Notes under the pieces: model-generated
Told to the model about the DNA's origin: nothing
The model's database searches: none
The model's input: the letters and a program-made list of their open reading frames with translations, nothing else
Part shown: positions 43,314-55,673 of the stretch, one piece after another
Position numbering within the stretch: position 1 is the stretch's first letter
Layout of the letters: each line of letters starts with the position of its first letter
Origin: Chimonanthus salicifolius
Lineage: Eukaryota > Streptophyta > Magnoliopsida > Laurales > Calycanthaceae
NCBI GenBank assembly: GCA_013350335.1
Contig: CM023539.1
Coordinates: forward strand, 27,273,043 to 27,337,042
DNA: 64,000 nt
Direction: 5' to 3'
Made by a program: the position numbers and the translations under genes

Positions 43314-44037
43314 TTAAATGATATATGTTTGATGCTTACATGGCTGATTCAAATATGCATAATGCTTCTATGGATTTATTGTGAAATGCCCATAAGTGGT
43401 GCACATTATTTTGGGATTTAAACTAGGTTTTGTTATCATGTATATTGGAATGCTTGAAGTCAGACATATGGAAGGATGGTGGACCTTCTCAAATGGTTTC
43501 ATGAATGAGTGAATGGTTTGTCCTTATGCATTCATGAGAGTATGGATGGTTGTGTGCTCCTCTTGTCACTAATGCTCATGTGTACATTGATGAATGATTG
43601 ATCATTTATTTATGCTCATTTGTGATATGATTGTCCCTCACGTGCTCTATTAATATATCATTTTCATTTTGGCAATATAAATATAGCATGTTTCTTTTGA
43701 TATCACCAAATGGGCCTCAAAGTTAAATCTATATACAAATTGGTATCAATTGAGATTGCTTGTGATCACCATTGTTATCTGTCTCCTTCTCTCTTCCTCC
43801 CCTTTTCCCCAAGGTTATAGTTATATCTTATATCAATTGACATCCTTGAAACTATTCATCAAGTTATATTTCATTTTATTGGGTATCAATTGAGATATTT
43901 GGAGAAGATTGCACTTACTTGGCTTCACTCATTATAATTGCACTTAACAGTTATATCACTGTATGAGTGGTGACATGCTATGAATGTGCTTCCTTTATTA
44001 AACTCCTTTCCAAAATAAGGGAGAGTTATGAGCAAAT
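43314..44037 (+). other. L2 internal non-coding segment
   Basis: No gene recognised. Word use (GATGAATG, CTTGTGATC) is like 41810-42080 on the other side of the Mutator-like element. It contains ATTGGTATCAATTGAG at 43740, a partial resemblance to a primer-binding site that is probably fortuitous. Confidence 0.4.
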
Positions 44038-44498
44038 GTGAATGTAATGCCCCGCCCTTTCTCATCTTCACAAAGTCAGAGTATATTTTTTTTTTTTATA
44101 TAAATGAGTGAGAGAGAGCGGGACGCTACGACGCGAGTTAAGTCCGAGTTTCCAAAACTCGACCCTTAACTAGACACCATTACGTGTATATGGATTAAAT
44201 CCACTAAAACATTTCACACGCTCTTCTGAATATTTGTAGAATTATTTATATGAATAAGATACTATTCATATACTTGTCATTAATAGGCAAGGAAAACCAA
44301 TCACCATATACTTAAAATGAAACTTAAATATTATCAAACCATAGCAATTAAATCTAAGTTATTACAATCCAAAATATAGTTCTCCCAATACACCATTGAA
44401 ATTAAAACTGAATAATTTAGACATAATCTTCCCAAGCTCCTATGTTTGGCTCCCTTCCGGTCCTTCGCCCTTTTCATTACCATTCCATGTTCCATCAT

Positions 44499-46480
44499 CT
44501 ATAGGGTAGAAGTAGGGCATTAGTCAACATGCCAAGTAGGTATTCCAAGTAGGGTTATGGTACACATAGGAATAATATAAATCAAGGGTAGATACATCAT
44601 ATCTATCTGAAAAATATCTCATAAGTAGTAAAAACAAATGCATGTCCATATCGTAGTCATGCTTACTCATGTGTCATGTCATGGGTGTCAATGCTAATGA
44701 TTTCTCACCCAATTTCCATATCCAATCACATCATAAAACAATATCAATGGTTTCCGTGATAAATAGCCATATCAAGGTTTACTTGGCCAATTACGTCCGC
44801 AGTGTTTTGTGGCGGCAACACTAGGCCACTATATATCCGTTCACAAATTAATCGGGATTACCGATGGAGTGTGGACTCCTCCCTCTGCGCAAGGTTTCGG
44901 GACCTTCTCAGGAGCTCTTTGGCCCAAATTACGCCGTACCTATTTCTATCAACCCGAACAAGGCAAATCCCAACAGTTCTCATAGCTTCATACAAGCCAG
45001 TCTCAAACCCAAGTCATATCTGGACCGCTCAGAACTTGGCTTGCTGGTCATATATGTTCCCTCCCATGCCATGCATGAGGAAATGTATGCAAGAATGTCA
45101 TTTCATTTAAAACAAAACACATCATTTGAAAATCAATTTATAAACATACGCAATTTGTATAATCAAAGTAATCATCATATTTGAAGTAAAAACCAGTATC
45201 ATATCATATTCCATTGTATTCTCAATAAGGTAGGAATCCTACCAATGTCAGTACACTATCCTTGCTGTCATGTGACGATAATGTTAACGATCGCATGAAA
45301 CGAATCAAAACCCCTTTACGAATCTCTTTACCTTATTAAATTCAATCACATGTATTAATTTGATTTTCCATTTTAATTTCACCACTTTTTACACCCTACC
45401 AGATAGACACGAGTATCTAAAAATAATCCAACATACAAATTTTCTAATTCAGTCGACTGAATCACACCTAAATACCATATGTGCTTTACCAACAAACGTT
45501 TAGTCAATTGAATCATAAGATTCAGTCGGCTGAACATACAACCAGGTACTGTATAAACTTGACCCATACACTTTCAGTCGACTGAACCATAGATTTAGTC
45601 GGCTGACTTTGGGTCAAATCCTCTATGTTCTCGGCCAATATACTTTCAGTCGACTAAATCACAGACTCAGTCAGCTGACTTTGGATCAGATCATTTGTGT
45701 GTTCGGCCAGTGTACATTCAGTCGACTGAATAGAAGATTCAGTGGCTGAATTACCAACAAATAGTTTACGTGTTTGGTAAGTATACCTTCAGTCGAGTCA
45801 GCTGAAACACACCAGATTACTTACTTGTGTGGTACGTATACGTTCAGTTAACTGAATCAAAGATTCAGTCGGCTGAAATACCAGTAGACCCCATCTGTGC
45901 TTAGCCAGTGTACTTTCAGTCGGCTGAAACACCCAGATATCCCTTATGTGCTCGACCAGCACACTTTCAATCGACTGAATCTGAAACACCCAGATATCCC
46001 TTATGTGCTCGACCAGCACACTTTCAGTCGACTGAATCTGAAACACCCAGATATCCCTTGTGTGCTCGGCCAACACACTTTCAGTTGACTCAATCCTGAG
46101 ATTCAATCGACTGACTTTTTGTCGGTTCTCTGTGTTTGCATATCTTGTACAGCCCTCCTCCATAAAATTCATTCTTTATCATATCTAGACATGGATTTTA
46201 TCTTTCATACTTTAATTAGTAAATTTACTCTACCCACTAGTCAAGGTTTGGGTCTTTTCCATAATTCATTCCATTCTTAGTATCATATCATGGATTCGAA
46301 TATCACCTTATTTTTGTTTCAACCAATTACCATTTCTTGGATGGATTTCCAACTCCATAGCCTTATAACAATTTGGCCATCCATTCCAATCAATTATGGA
46401 ACTCATGGGTTCAGTCATACCATGGCCAAACCTATGGTTTCCTTGAATTCATTCCTATGTTTGTTAAGCCTTAAACATAC
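44499..46480 (-). other. Putative LTR intron (E2 3' LTR)
   Basis: On the minus strand, a donor-like AAGAAG|GTATGTTTAA starts at 46480 and an acceptor GCCCTACTTCTACCCTATAG ends at 44499, followed by ATGATGGAACATGG. Boundaries correspond to those of E1, D1 and S2 but are weaker. The partner LTR has the same pair at 54166 and 52703. Confidence 0.3.
45451..46118. repeat. TTCAGTCGACTGAA palindrome array (E2 3' LTR)
   Basis: More than fifteen exact or near copies of the palindrome TTCAGTCGACTGAA and its variant TTCAGTCGGCTGAA, spaced about 20-70 bp, separated by text such as CACCCAGATATCCCTTATGTG. Paired copies often lie about 12-20 bp apart around AATC(A)TAAGATT-like spacers. Confidence 0.9.
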
Positions 46481-47246
46481 CTTCTTTCCTTCTCCTTCTT
46501 TTCGTTTTAATCTGTCTTTTCTTCCTTAATCCTTCTTCTTCTTTCTTTGCTCTTCCAAGTCTCCAAATATGGAGGTAGAGGTGGGAGAGAGAGGAGAGGA
46601 GAGGAGAGAAAATCTTTGTTCTCAAGTGGAGGAGTCGGCCAAGGGATGTGAGCAGCCCCTTTGGTTTGTGTTTTTATGTAACAGCCTTAGACCCTTCACT
46701 CTCCCTCATTAAGGTTTGTCTAACCAATGTGTCCCTTGGCTTAACCAAGGAGACCCTTGGTTTCATGCCTCTTGAGATGAAAACTCTTCATCTTCTCAAC
46801 TCAAACCACAACTTAATTCACTTGAACTCACTTGTGGTTGACCAAGTCAACCATGACATGGCCGGCCATTGCATGTGGTGACTTGGTCACCACATGGCAT
46901 TTGGGTCCCATCTTGGCCATGTCACTTGATGATGTGGCACCTTGCTTAATTGGCTTCCATGTGATGACATGCATGCCACATGGCAATGCCACATCACTCA
47001 CATGTCACCTCACTTGATAAGGTGGACTTTAATGCATTGGGTCTTAATTGGGTAATTGATCCATTTACTTTAAACTTACCCAATTACTTTCAAATTAAAC
47101 TCATCTATGACCCATTGGGTCTTAATTGGGTAATTGACTCATTTCTTATGTCAATTTCCACTTTTTAATTTCAAATTCCATTAAATTGAAATCCAAATGG
47201 GCCAATCCAATATATATTATAATCTAAGGAAATTCGGGGTGTTACA

Positions 47247-47265
47247 ATATTGCCCTCTTTTTGAA
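47247..47265 (-). other. E2 polypurine tract
   Basis: In sense direction: CAAAAAGAGGGCAATAT followed by the LTR start TGTAACACCCCG. Same position as in E1. Confidence 0.7.
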
Positions 47266-47307
47266 ACTTTTGTCCTGAAAATCGAGCGAAGTAGAGTTTC
47301 AAACAAA

Positions 47308-50300
47308 TTATACAAATAGCTCAGGATGAGCTGCTCTCATTTCTGACTCAAGTTCCCAAGTGGCTACCTCATTAGAATGTCGGTCCCATACCACTTTGAC
47401 AAACAAAATTGCTCAGTTCCGTAACACTCTTTGTTCCGTCTCAATTACTCGGACAGGCCTCTTGACGTAAGATACGTCGCTTTACACTCTATGTCTTGTA
47501 CATTCAGCACGTGTGATGGGTCAGGGTTGTACTTTCTCAATATAGAAACATGAAATACATTGTGCAGTCCCAACTATGGAGGGAGTACCAAACAATAGGC
47601 CATTTCCCCCAACTTCTCATGGATTGGAAAGGGTCCCACAAATTTGGGTGATAGTTTCTCTTTCTTTCCAATCCTCATATGTCTTTTTCGTGGCGAGACC
47701 TTCAAGAATACTAAGTCTCTCACTTCAAACTCAAGAGATCTTCTTCTCTTGTCAGTGTAGCTCTTCTGAAGACTCTGTGCAGTGAGCAGATGTTGTCGTA
47801 TCACCTTGATCTGTTCCGTGGTCTCTGCAACCAGATCAGGTCCAATAAGAGCTGGGTCACCGGTCCTCTATCCAACACATTGGAGATCTGCAGGCTCTAC
47901 CATACAATGCCTCAAATGGAGCCATCTTGAGGCTTGCCTGGTAACTATTGTTGTATGAGAACTCGACTAGTGGTAGATGATCTTCCCAACCACCCTTAAA
48001 GTCTAACATGCAAGCTCTCAGCATATCCTCCAAGGTTTGTATTGTTCGTTCCGACTAACCGTCGGTTTGTGGATTGAAAGCTATGTTGATTAACAAGTTT
48101 GTCCCATAGCCAATTGTATGCTCTGCCACACCCTGCCAGTGAGTGAATCGGCCATCTCTGTCAGATACAATAGTCCTGGGTATACCATGTAGCCTGATGA
48201 TGTCTCTAATATACCGTCGTCCCAATGTGTCAGACGAGTCTATCATCTTGATAGGAAGAAAATGTGCAAACTTGGTCAGACGATCCACTACTACCCAGAT
48301 TGCATCGTTACCTTTGAAGACCTCGGTAGTCCCGTCACAAAGTCCATGGAAATGTGTTCCCATTTCCATTCGGGCACAGGTAATGGTTTGAGTAGTCCCG
48401 GTGGCTTCTGATGTTCTATCTTGACTTGCTGATAAGAAAGGCAGTGAGAGACAAAATCTGCCATGTCTCTTTTGAGTCCATGCCACCAATAATGCATTTT
48501 CAGATCATGGTACATCTTGGTGCTACCCGGATGGATAAAGAGTTTTGACTGATGAGCTTCTGTCAACAACTCTCTTCTGAAGCCTTGAGGTACATATGTC
48601 CTGCCTCGGAACAAGAAACCTTGTCCAGGTCGTAATTCCCATTCAGGTATGACCTCTCCAGTCGACATATTGGCCCAAATTTCTACCACTTCAGGATTTG
48701 TCCACTGTACTTGTTCAATCTTGGAAACCATACTCAACCGTACCATCAGATTATACATGCTCCCATGATCTTTGATGTACAAATTGAACTCTCAGATGGT
48801 CGTCAGCATTTCCCATTCTTTCATAATCAGACTGCCCACGTTGCATGTGAAATGCGACTGAGGGCATCTGCCACTTTGTACACCTTTCCAGGATGATATC
48901 GTAGTGCAAATTCATAATCTTACAGATATTCCATCCATCCTGCGCGGTCTCAAGTTGAGTTCCTTTTGATCGAATAGATACTTTAAGCTCTTTTGGTCTG
49001 AAAATACTTCAAATTTCTCACCATATAAATAATGTCTCCAACTTTTGAGAGTGAAGACCACTATAGCTAATTCCCGATCATGAGTGGGATAGTTGCGTTC
49101 ATGGATTTCAGTTGCCTTGAACCATATGCCACAATATGATGCCTTTGAGTGTGAGAGCACGCAAGTTCTTCTCATGAAACATGACAGTATACTTCATATC
49201 CCTTGCCTCTCTCCGGCAAAATCAGGATGGGATCAGTCGTAAGTTTCTGTTTCAGGTCCTCAAACCTTCGATTGCACACGTCTGACCATTCAAATTTGAC
49301 TCCTTTCTAAGTTAGTCGGGTGAGTGGAGCCGCAATCTTGGAGAAGTCCATAATAAATTTCCAGCAGTAGCCAGCCAATCCCAGAAAGCTGCAGATTTCG
49401 GTCACATTCTTTGGAGCTTTCCAGTCTCTAACCGCTGCTACTTTAGCCGGGTCTACGACTATTCCTTCTGCTGATATGACGTGTCCCAAAAAGTTGACTT
49501 CAGATAGCCAGAATTCGCACTTGCTTGCTTTGGCATATAACTGATTCTTCTTCAGTGTTTCCAGAACTATCCTCAGATGCTCAGCATACTCTTCCCAACT
49601 GTTGGAATACATCAGCATATCGTCAATGAAGACAATCACGAATTTATCCAGATAAGGACGGAATATTTTGTTCATCAGATCCATGAACATGGCTGGTGCA
49701 TTGGTGAGTCCAAAAGGCATGATCACATATTCATACAACCCATACCGAGTTCTGAAAGCCGTCTTTTCCATGTCCTCATCCCTAACAAGGATTTGACGGT
49801 AGCCTGACATAAGATCAATTTTGGAGAAATGGCTGGAGCCTCTGAGTTGATCGAACAGATCATCAATTCTAGGGTAGAGGGTACTTATTCCTAATAGTCA
49901 GCTGATTCAATTTCCTATAATCCACACACATCCGCAGAGTGCCATCTTTCTTCTTTACTAACAGTACTGGTGCTCCCCAAGATGAGGTGCTGTGCCGGAT
50001 ACATCCTACTCTGAGCAACTCATCAATTTGTTTCTTCAGCTCATACATTTTTGCTGGGGCCATCCAGTAATGAGGCAATGATACGGGAGTAGTGCCAGGA
50101 TAGAGTTTAATTTCGAAATCAATCTCCTTTTTTGGAGGCAAGCCATGGAGCTCGGTTGGAAATAACCATGTGTAGTCCTTCACTACAGCAGGTAGTTCTT
50201 TCATCGGCGCCTTGTCTAGTCTGATGTTGTTTAGTACGAGATGGTTCATTTCTTCATATAATCTCCTGGTCATAGGAACGCTTTGTCTGTTGGCATGCAC

Positions 50301-51759
50301 TATAAACCATTTTCCCTCGGGTGTCCAGAATATCACTCTGCGAAGATGACAGTCAATGCCGGCCTGAAAGGTAGCCAACCAATCCATGTCAAATATGATG
50401 TCAGATTTTGTCATCTTCAATATCAGATAGTTGAATTTAAATTTGAACTCAGCAAGTTCAGTCTCTGCGGAAGTGCATATTAGACCTAGAATGTGTCTCC
50501 AATAGGGGATACAATAGTAAGTGCAGTGGATAGTTATTGTACCAAGATACCAGTAGCAGATATGAAGGTAGTAGATATAAAGGAGTGGGATGCTCCTGAA
50601 TCAAATAATACAATAGCATACGAACTACCAACTGCTGCCATACCTTGGATCACTGAGTGGTCCACCTTCTCTAGAGGATGAACTAATGTGTAAAGTCGTC
50701 CAGATCATGTCGGAATGGGTGCCCGTCCTGTCTGATTATGTACCCTGGATGCTTACGACTGAGCTGGCCGGGCTGGAGGACGGAAAGAACCCCTAGAGTA
50801 AGAAGGTCTATTATTCTGCGGACACTTCCTCTTCATATGGCCCTGCTGGCCACACTGATAACAGGTGATAACACCTCAAGGAGCCTGAAAGACTAGTCCC
50901 GATGTGGAGGGCTGATTGGGACGAAAACCACCAGCAGAACAATAGAGGTTGAGGGTCTCCCAAAGTTGAGTCTGAATCTCTTATGAGGGTAGAAAGTACT
51001 TCCCCTGGTCTGACCTTGTCTATTGTTCACAAATCTAATTGTCTCCATTAGCTCTTGTTCGGCTATTCCAGCTCGACTGACCACTTCTGCCAAAGTAGCA
51101 GATTTGAAAATTGTGACTTTGGCTCTGATGTTTGGTCACCTGCCTCACTCAAACTTTTGGGCCTTCTTATATTCAGTGTCCACCATGTACAGAGCATAAC
51201 ATGATAAACGAAGGAATTTCTGATAATATTCTGCGACGGTCATGGGGCCCTGGACCAAGGCTATGAATGCCTGTGTCTAGCGCTCTTTCTCCTCTTATGG
51301 AAAGTAATGGTCCAGAAACATCCCAGCAAACTGATCCCAAGTTATCTCTATTCTATCTTCCGCTAGAATCTACGCTTGTTGATGTTCGATGACCTTCCAC
51401 CATTTGCCGACATCATCTACCAGTTGTGAGGTAGCCAGAAGTATTCGGTCCTAATCATCAATGATCTTGAGCAGCTTCAAGATCTTTGTAATATTCTCAA
51501 TCCAAATCTCCGCTCCTGCGGGTCCCTCCTTCCCTTTGAAATAAAAAGGACGCTGTTGTTGGAAATCTCTGACCATGGTTCGGTCTTGAGATTCATTGGA
51601 GGTTGTGCCTCCATTGCCGTTCTAGTGTCGCTGTAGAACGGAGGTGACCACTGCTTGTACTAAGCTCTGTAGCTCAGGAGGCACCTCAGGAATATTTACA
51701 CTGTCCTGTCTCTCTTCTTGATGTGGGTTTTGTTGGGTATGTCTTCTTCTTGGAGGCAT
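47308..51759 (-). pseudogene. E2 decayed gag-pol polyprotein
   Basis: Homologous over its length to the E1 polyprotein. It starts at an ATG at 51757-51759 (MPPRRRHTQQ) and ends at a TAA at 47308-47310 after a chromodomain tail ending HPELFV. Visible parts: gag (about 51100-51750, several stops), CCHC knuckle near 50820-50870, protease with intact [12 protein letters not shown] (near 50580-50620), RT (49307-50420, with FIDDMLMYS), RNase H (48912-49175), integrase zinc region and core (48055-48782, VSDRDGRF kept), C-terminal region (47574-47804). Stops and frameshifts are spread throughout, for example just after the RT KYPLP motif near 49869. It is not functional, but it is a useful reference for the unusual residues of E1. 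Confidence 0.92.
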
Positions 51760-52234
51760 TTTTTCCTAAGTCATTGAAACATTGGTTGACTTAGTTTGCT
51801 AACAAGAACTTGTGTTCACATACTTTGGTGTTATAATTGTTCAAATAATTATAGAGAGGGGAAAGTTTTGCTTAGTTCTCCTAAATGTCATTTGTGTTCC
51901 TTTATTGGGGAAATTGCCTAAGTGACATCTTGTATTTCTTATTTTGGGGAGATTTTCTAAGTATCACATGATGTTTCTTGTTCGAGGGAGGAACTACCTA
52001 TTTCGCTATGTCTGATAAATCTACAATTTATAGTGATTGTTTTTCCCTTGCTGTTGTTTTTCTCATCAAATGTTGTTCTCAGATTGAATACTTATAGTCT
52101 GATTCTCATCAAAGTAAATTAATTCGGCCCTCGTGCAGCAGACTCCGAAGAGTCGGTCAATTGGGATTCTTATCTATCAGTGAGACATGATACCGTATTA
52201 ATCTTACTTTGCAAGACTCAACACTTCCGATTTC

Positions 52235-52246
52235 GCTCTGATACCA
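52235..52246 (-). other. E2 primer-binding site (initiator Met tRNA)
   Basis: Minus strand TGGTATCAGAGC, two bases inside the 5' LTR, identical to that of E1. Confidence 0.93.
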
Positions 52247-52248
52247 AC

Positions 52249-54921
52249 TGTAACGCTCCGCCCTTTCTCACCTTCACAAAATCAGAGTATATTTTTTTTT
52301 ATATAAATGAGTGAGAGAGAGCGGGACGCCACAACGCGAGTTAAGTCCGAGTTTCCAAAACTCGACCCTTAACTAGTCACTATTACGTATGCGTGGATTA
52401 AATCCACTAAAACATTTCACACGCTCTTCTGAATACTTGCAGAATTATTTATATGAATAAGATATTATTCATATACTTATCTTTAATAGGCAAGGAAAAC
52501 CAATCACCATATACTTAAAATGAAACTTAAATATTATCAAACCATAGCAATTAAATCTAAGTTATTACAATCCAAAATATAGTTCTTCCAATACATCATT
52601 GAAATTAAAACTGAATAATTTAAATATAATCTTCCCAAGCTCCTATGCTTGGCTCCCTTCCAGTCCTTCGCCCTTTTTCATTACCATTCCATGTTCCCTC
52701 ATCTATAGGGTAGAAGTAGGGCCTTAATCAATATACCCAGTAGGTATTCCAAGTAGGGTTGGTACACATAGGAATAATATAAATCAAGGGTATGCAAGAA
52801 TGCCATTTCATTTAAAACATAACACATCATTTGAAAATCAATTTATAAACATACACAATTTGTATAATCAAAGTAATCATCATATTTGAAGTAAAAACTA
52901 GTATCATATCATATTCCATTGTGTTCTCAATAAGGTAGGAATCCTACCAATGTCAGTACACTATCATTGCTGTCTTGTGAAGATAATGTTAACAATCGCA
53001 TGAAACGAATCACAACCCCTTTACGAATCTCTTTACCTTATCAAATTCAATCACATATATTAATTTGATTTTCCATTTTAATTTCACCACTTTTTACATG
53101 CTACCAGATAGACACGAGTATCTAGAAAATAATCCAACATACAAATTTTTCTAATTCAGTCGACTGAATCACACCTAAATACCACATGTGCTTTACAAAC
53201 AAACGTTTAGTCGATTGAATCATAAGATTCAGTCGGCTGAACATACAACCAAGTACTGTATAAACTTGACCCATACACTTTCAGTCGACTGAACCATAGA
53301 TTTAGTCAGCTGACTTTGGGTCAAATCCTTTATGTTCTCGGCCAATACACTTTCAGTCGACTAAATCACAGACTCAGTCGGCTGACTTTGGATCAGATCA
53401 TTTGTGTGTTCGGCTAGTGTACATTCAGTCGACTGAATTACCAACAAATAGTTTACGTGTTTGGTAAGTATACCTTCAGTCGACTGAATCGTAAGATTCA
53501 GTCAGGCTGAAACACGTCAGATTACTTATTTGTTTGGTACGTATACGTTCAGTTGACTGAATCAAAGATTCAATTGGCTGAAATACCAATAGACCCCATC
53601 TGTGCTTAGCCAATGTACTTTCAGTCGATTGAATAATAGATTCAATCGACTGAAACACCCAAATATCCCTTATGTGCTCGACCAGCACACTTTCAATCAA
53701 CTAAATCATAAGATTCAGTTGGCTGAAACACCCAGATATCCCTTATGTGCTTCAGCCAACACACTTTCAGTCGACTCAATCTTGAGATTCAGTCGACTGA
53801 CTTTTTGTCAATTCTCTGTGTTTGCATATCTTGTACAACCCTTCTCCATAAAGTTCATTCTTTATCATATCTAAACATGGATTTCATCTTTCATAATTTA
53901 ATTAGTAAATTTACTCTGCCCACTAGCCAAGGTTTGGGTCTTTTCCATAATTCATTCCATTCTTAGTATCATATCATGGACTCGAATATCACCTTATTTT
54001 TGTTTCAACCCAGTACCATTTCTTGGACGAATTTCCAACTCCATGGCCTTATAACAATTTGGCCATCCATTCCAATCAATTATGGAACTCATGGGTTCGG
54101 CCATACCATGGCCAAACCTATGGTTTCCGTGGATTCATTCCTATATTTGTCAAGGCTTAAACATACCTTCTTTTCGTCTCCTTCTTTTCTTTTTGATCTG
54201 TCTTTTCTTCATTAATCCTTCTTCTTTTTTCTTTGCTCTGCCAAGTCTCCAAGTATAGGGGTAGAGATGGGAGAGAGAAGAGAGGAGAGGAGAGGAGAGA
54301 AAATCTTTATTCTCAAGTGGAGGAGTCATCCAAGGGATGTGAGCAGCCCCTTTAGTTTGTGTTTTTATGTAACAGCCTTAGACCCTTCACTCGCCCTCAT
54401 TAAGGTTTGTCTAACCAATGTATCCCTTGGCTTAACCAAGGAGACCCTTGGTTTCATGCCTCTTGAGATGAAAACTCTTCATCTTCTCAACTCAAGCCAC
54501 AACTTAATTCACTTGAACACACTTATGGTTGACCAAGTCAACCATGACATGGCTGGCCATGCACCACATGGCACTTGGGACCCATCTTGGCCATGTCACT
54601 TGTTGATGTGGCACCTTACTTAATTGGCTTCCATGTGATGACATACATGCCATGTGCCAATGCCACATCACTCACATGCCACCTCATTTGATGAGGTGGA
54701 CTTTAATGCATTAGATTTTAATTGGGATAATTGATCCATTTACTTTAAACTTACCCAATTACTTTTAAATTAAGCTCATCTATGACCCATTGGGTCTTAA
54801 ATGGGTAATTGAATCATTTCTTATGTCAATGTCCATTTTTTAATTTCAAATTCCATTAAATTGAAATCCAAATGGGCCAATCCAATATATATTATAATCT
54901 AAGGAAATTCGGGGTGTTATG
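52249..54921 (-). repeat. E2 5' LTR (deleted copy)
   Basis: A 2673-bp LTR lacking about 490 bp present in the other copy: the sequence goes straight from AATCAAGGGTA to TGCAAGAATGCC at about 52791. The palindrome array (53155-53802) and one stem-loop (near 54093, GGGTTCGGCCATACCATGGCC) are kept. Because the two LTRs are copied from one template at insertion, the deletion occurred afterwards. Confidence 0.9.
53155..53802. repeat. TTCAGTCGACTGAA palindrome array (E2 5' LTR)
   Basis: Counterpart of 45451-46118, with different point changes and some units rearranged; for instance, an AAGATTCAGT unit is kept at 53492 where the other LTR has a shortened version. Confidence 0.9.
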
Positions 54922-54926
54922 GTGAA

Positions 54927-55673
54927 TTCGTCATTGATAAAGGCTATGACAAAACAAGGTGGGGGTGGGGGTGGGGGTGGGGGTGGGGATGGGGGGGAGA
55001 GACATATGTGTACTCCATCTCTATTAAATGACTTGTTCTCCATCAAATGTAATTTAATGGCCCTTTGTTAATTTTTGACAAAAAGGGAGAGATATTTAGA
55101 GACAATGTTATTGAAGGGGAGAATACGTAATGGGGAATTTTGATAAAAAAAAAAAAGGGAAGATGTGGGCTCTTTTGTGCTCCATGAGATATACTTAAAT
55201 CCTTTGTCAATTCATGAGAAAAAGGGGGAGAATTTTGGGAGACAATCTAAAGACCCAATGTTATGCATTGAGTATCAAAATTAAAGGGAAAATTATTTGA
55301 AAGATATGGAAGACACATTGGGAAATGGTATCAAAGACAGAGGGAGGAAATGTGGTTTTAGGATATGATTTGAAATTGAATATACATTGTTTATTTCCAC
55401 TAACTCAATGGAAAATCATTTTACATAAGAATATGCAATTTGTGTTTACAGGAATATTTTATAGGCATATTCTAAGGGGGAGTTGTCAGGCCTTCAAGCT
55501 ACCAATTTAGTCTTGTCCATGTTTTTGTATTTTATTGAAATATGTTGTAATATTGTACAAGGCTTGTATTTTGGTTCAAGCAATGACTTAACCCCGTTTA
55601 AGTCTGTATTTGCCTTTTGGGTTTATATAGTTTATTGTCTAGGTTTTGTCACTAAATTGACAAAAGGGGAAAT
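54927..55673 (+). other. L2 internal 3' end with GGGGGAG words
   Basis: No gene supported. It has a G-rich array at its start, several GGGGGAG / GGGAGA words (55003, 55084, 55225, 55478) and a final polypurine tract CAAAAGGGGAAATTG just before the 3' LTR. This is the same style as C1's 3' region on the opposite strand. Confidence 0.5.
54959..54998 (+). repeat. (GGGGGT)n array, G-quadruplex candidate
   Basis: Five runs of four to five G separated by single T, then GAT and a run of seven G. This exceeds the usual pattern of four G-runs with short loops for a G-quadruplex on the plus strand. It lies 33 bp right of the E2 TSD. Confidence 0.85.

Larger units (their letters stand above)
44043..47246 (-). 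repeat. E2 3' LTR (longer copy)
   Basis: A 3204-bp LTR. Compared with its partner it keeps about 490 bp (roughly 44591-45083) that include a GGAGTGTGGACTCC dyad, the counterpart of the dyad repeats of the other gypsy LTRs. It holds a TTCAGTCGACTGAA palindrome array (45451-46118) and one degenerate stem-loop near 46408. The short frames at 45797-46172 are translations of the palindrome array. Confidence 0.9.
44043..54921 (-). mobile_element. E2: decayed Tekay-like gypsy element
   Basis: A 10.9-kb minus-strand element: 3' LTR 44043-47246, decayed gag-pol 47308-51759, primer site 52235-52246, 5' LTR 52249-54921. A perfect TSD GTGAA lies at 44038-44042 and 54922-54926. On the plus strand the right end reads TTATG where TTACA is expected. 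It is related to E1 in every domain but older: many stops and frameshifts, and LTRs that differ at many sites and in length. Confidence 0.92.

Noticed and set aside
43735..43755. ATTGGTATCAATTGAG as an L2 primer-binding site.
   Set aside because: Only the first nine bases fit the usual TTGGTATCAGAGC, and no LTR end could be recognised just before it.
45797..46172. 124-residue frame and its plus-strand partners.
   Set aside because: Translations of the TTCAGTCGACTGAA palindrome array of the E2 LTR.
54846..55046. Pro-rich 66-residue minus-strand frame.
   Set aside because: It is the translation of the (GGGGGT)n array.
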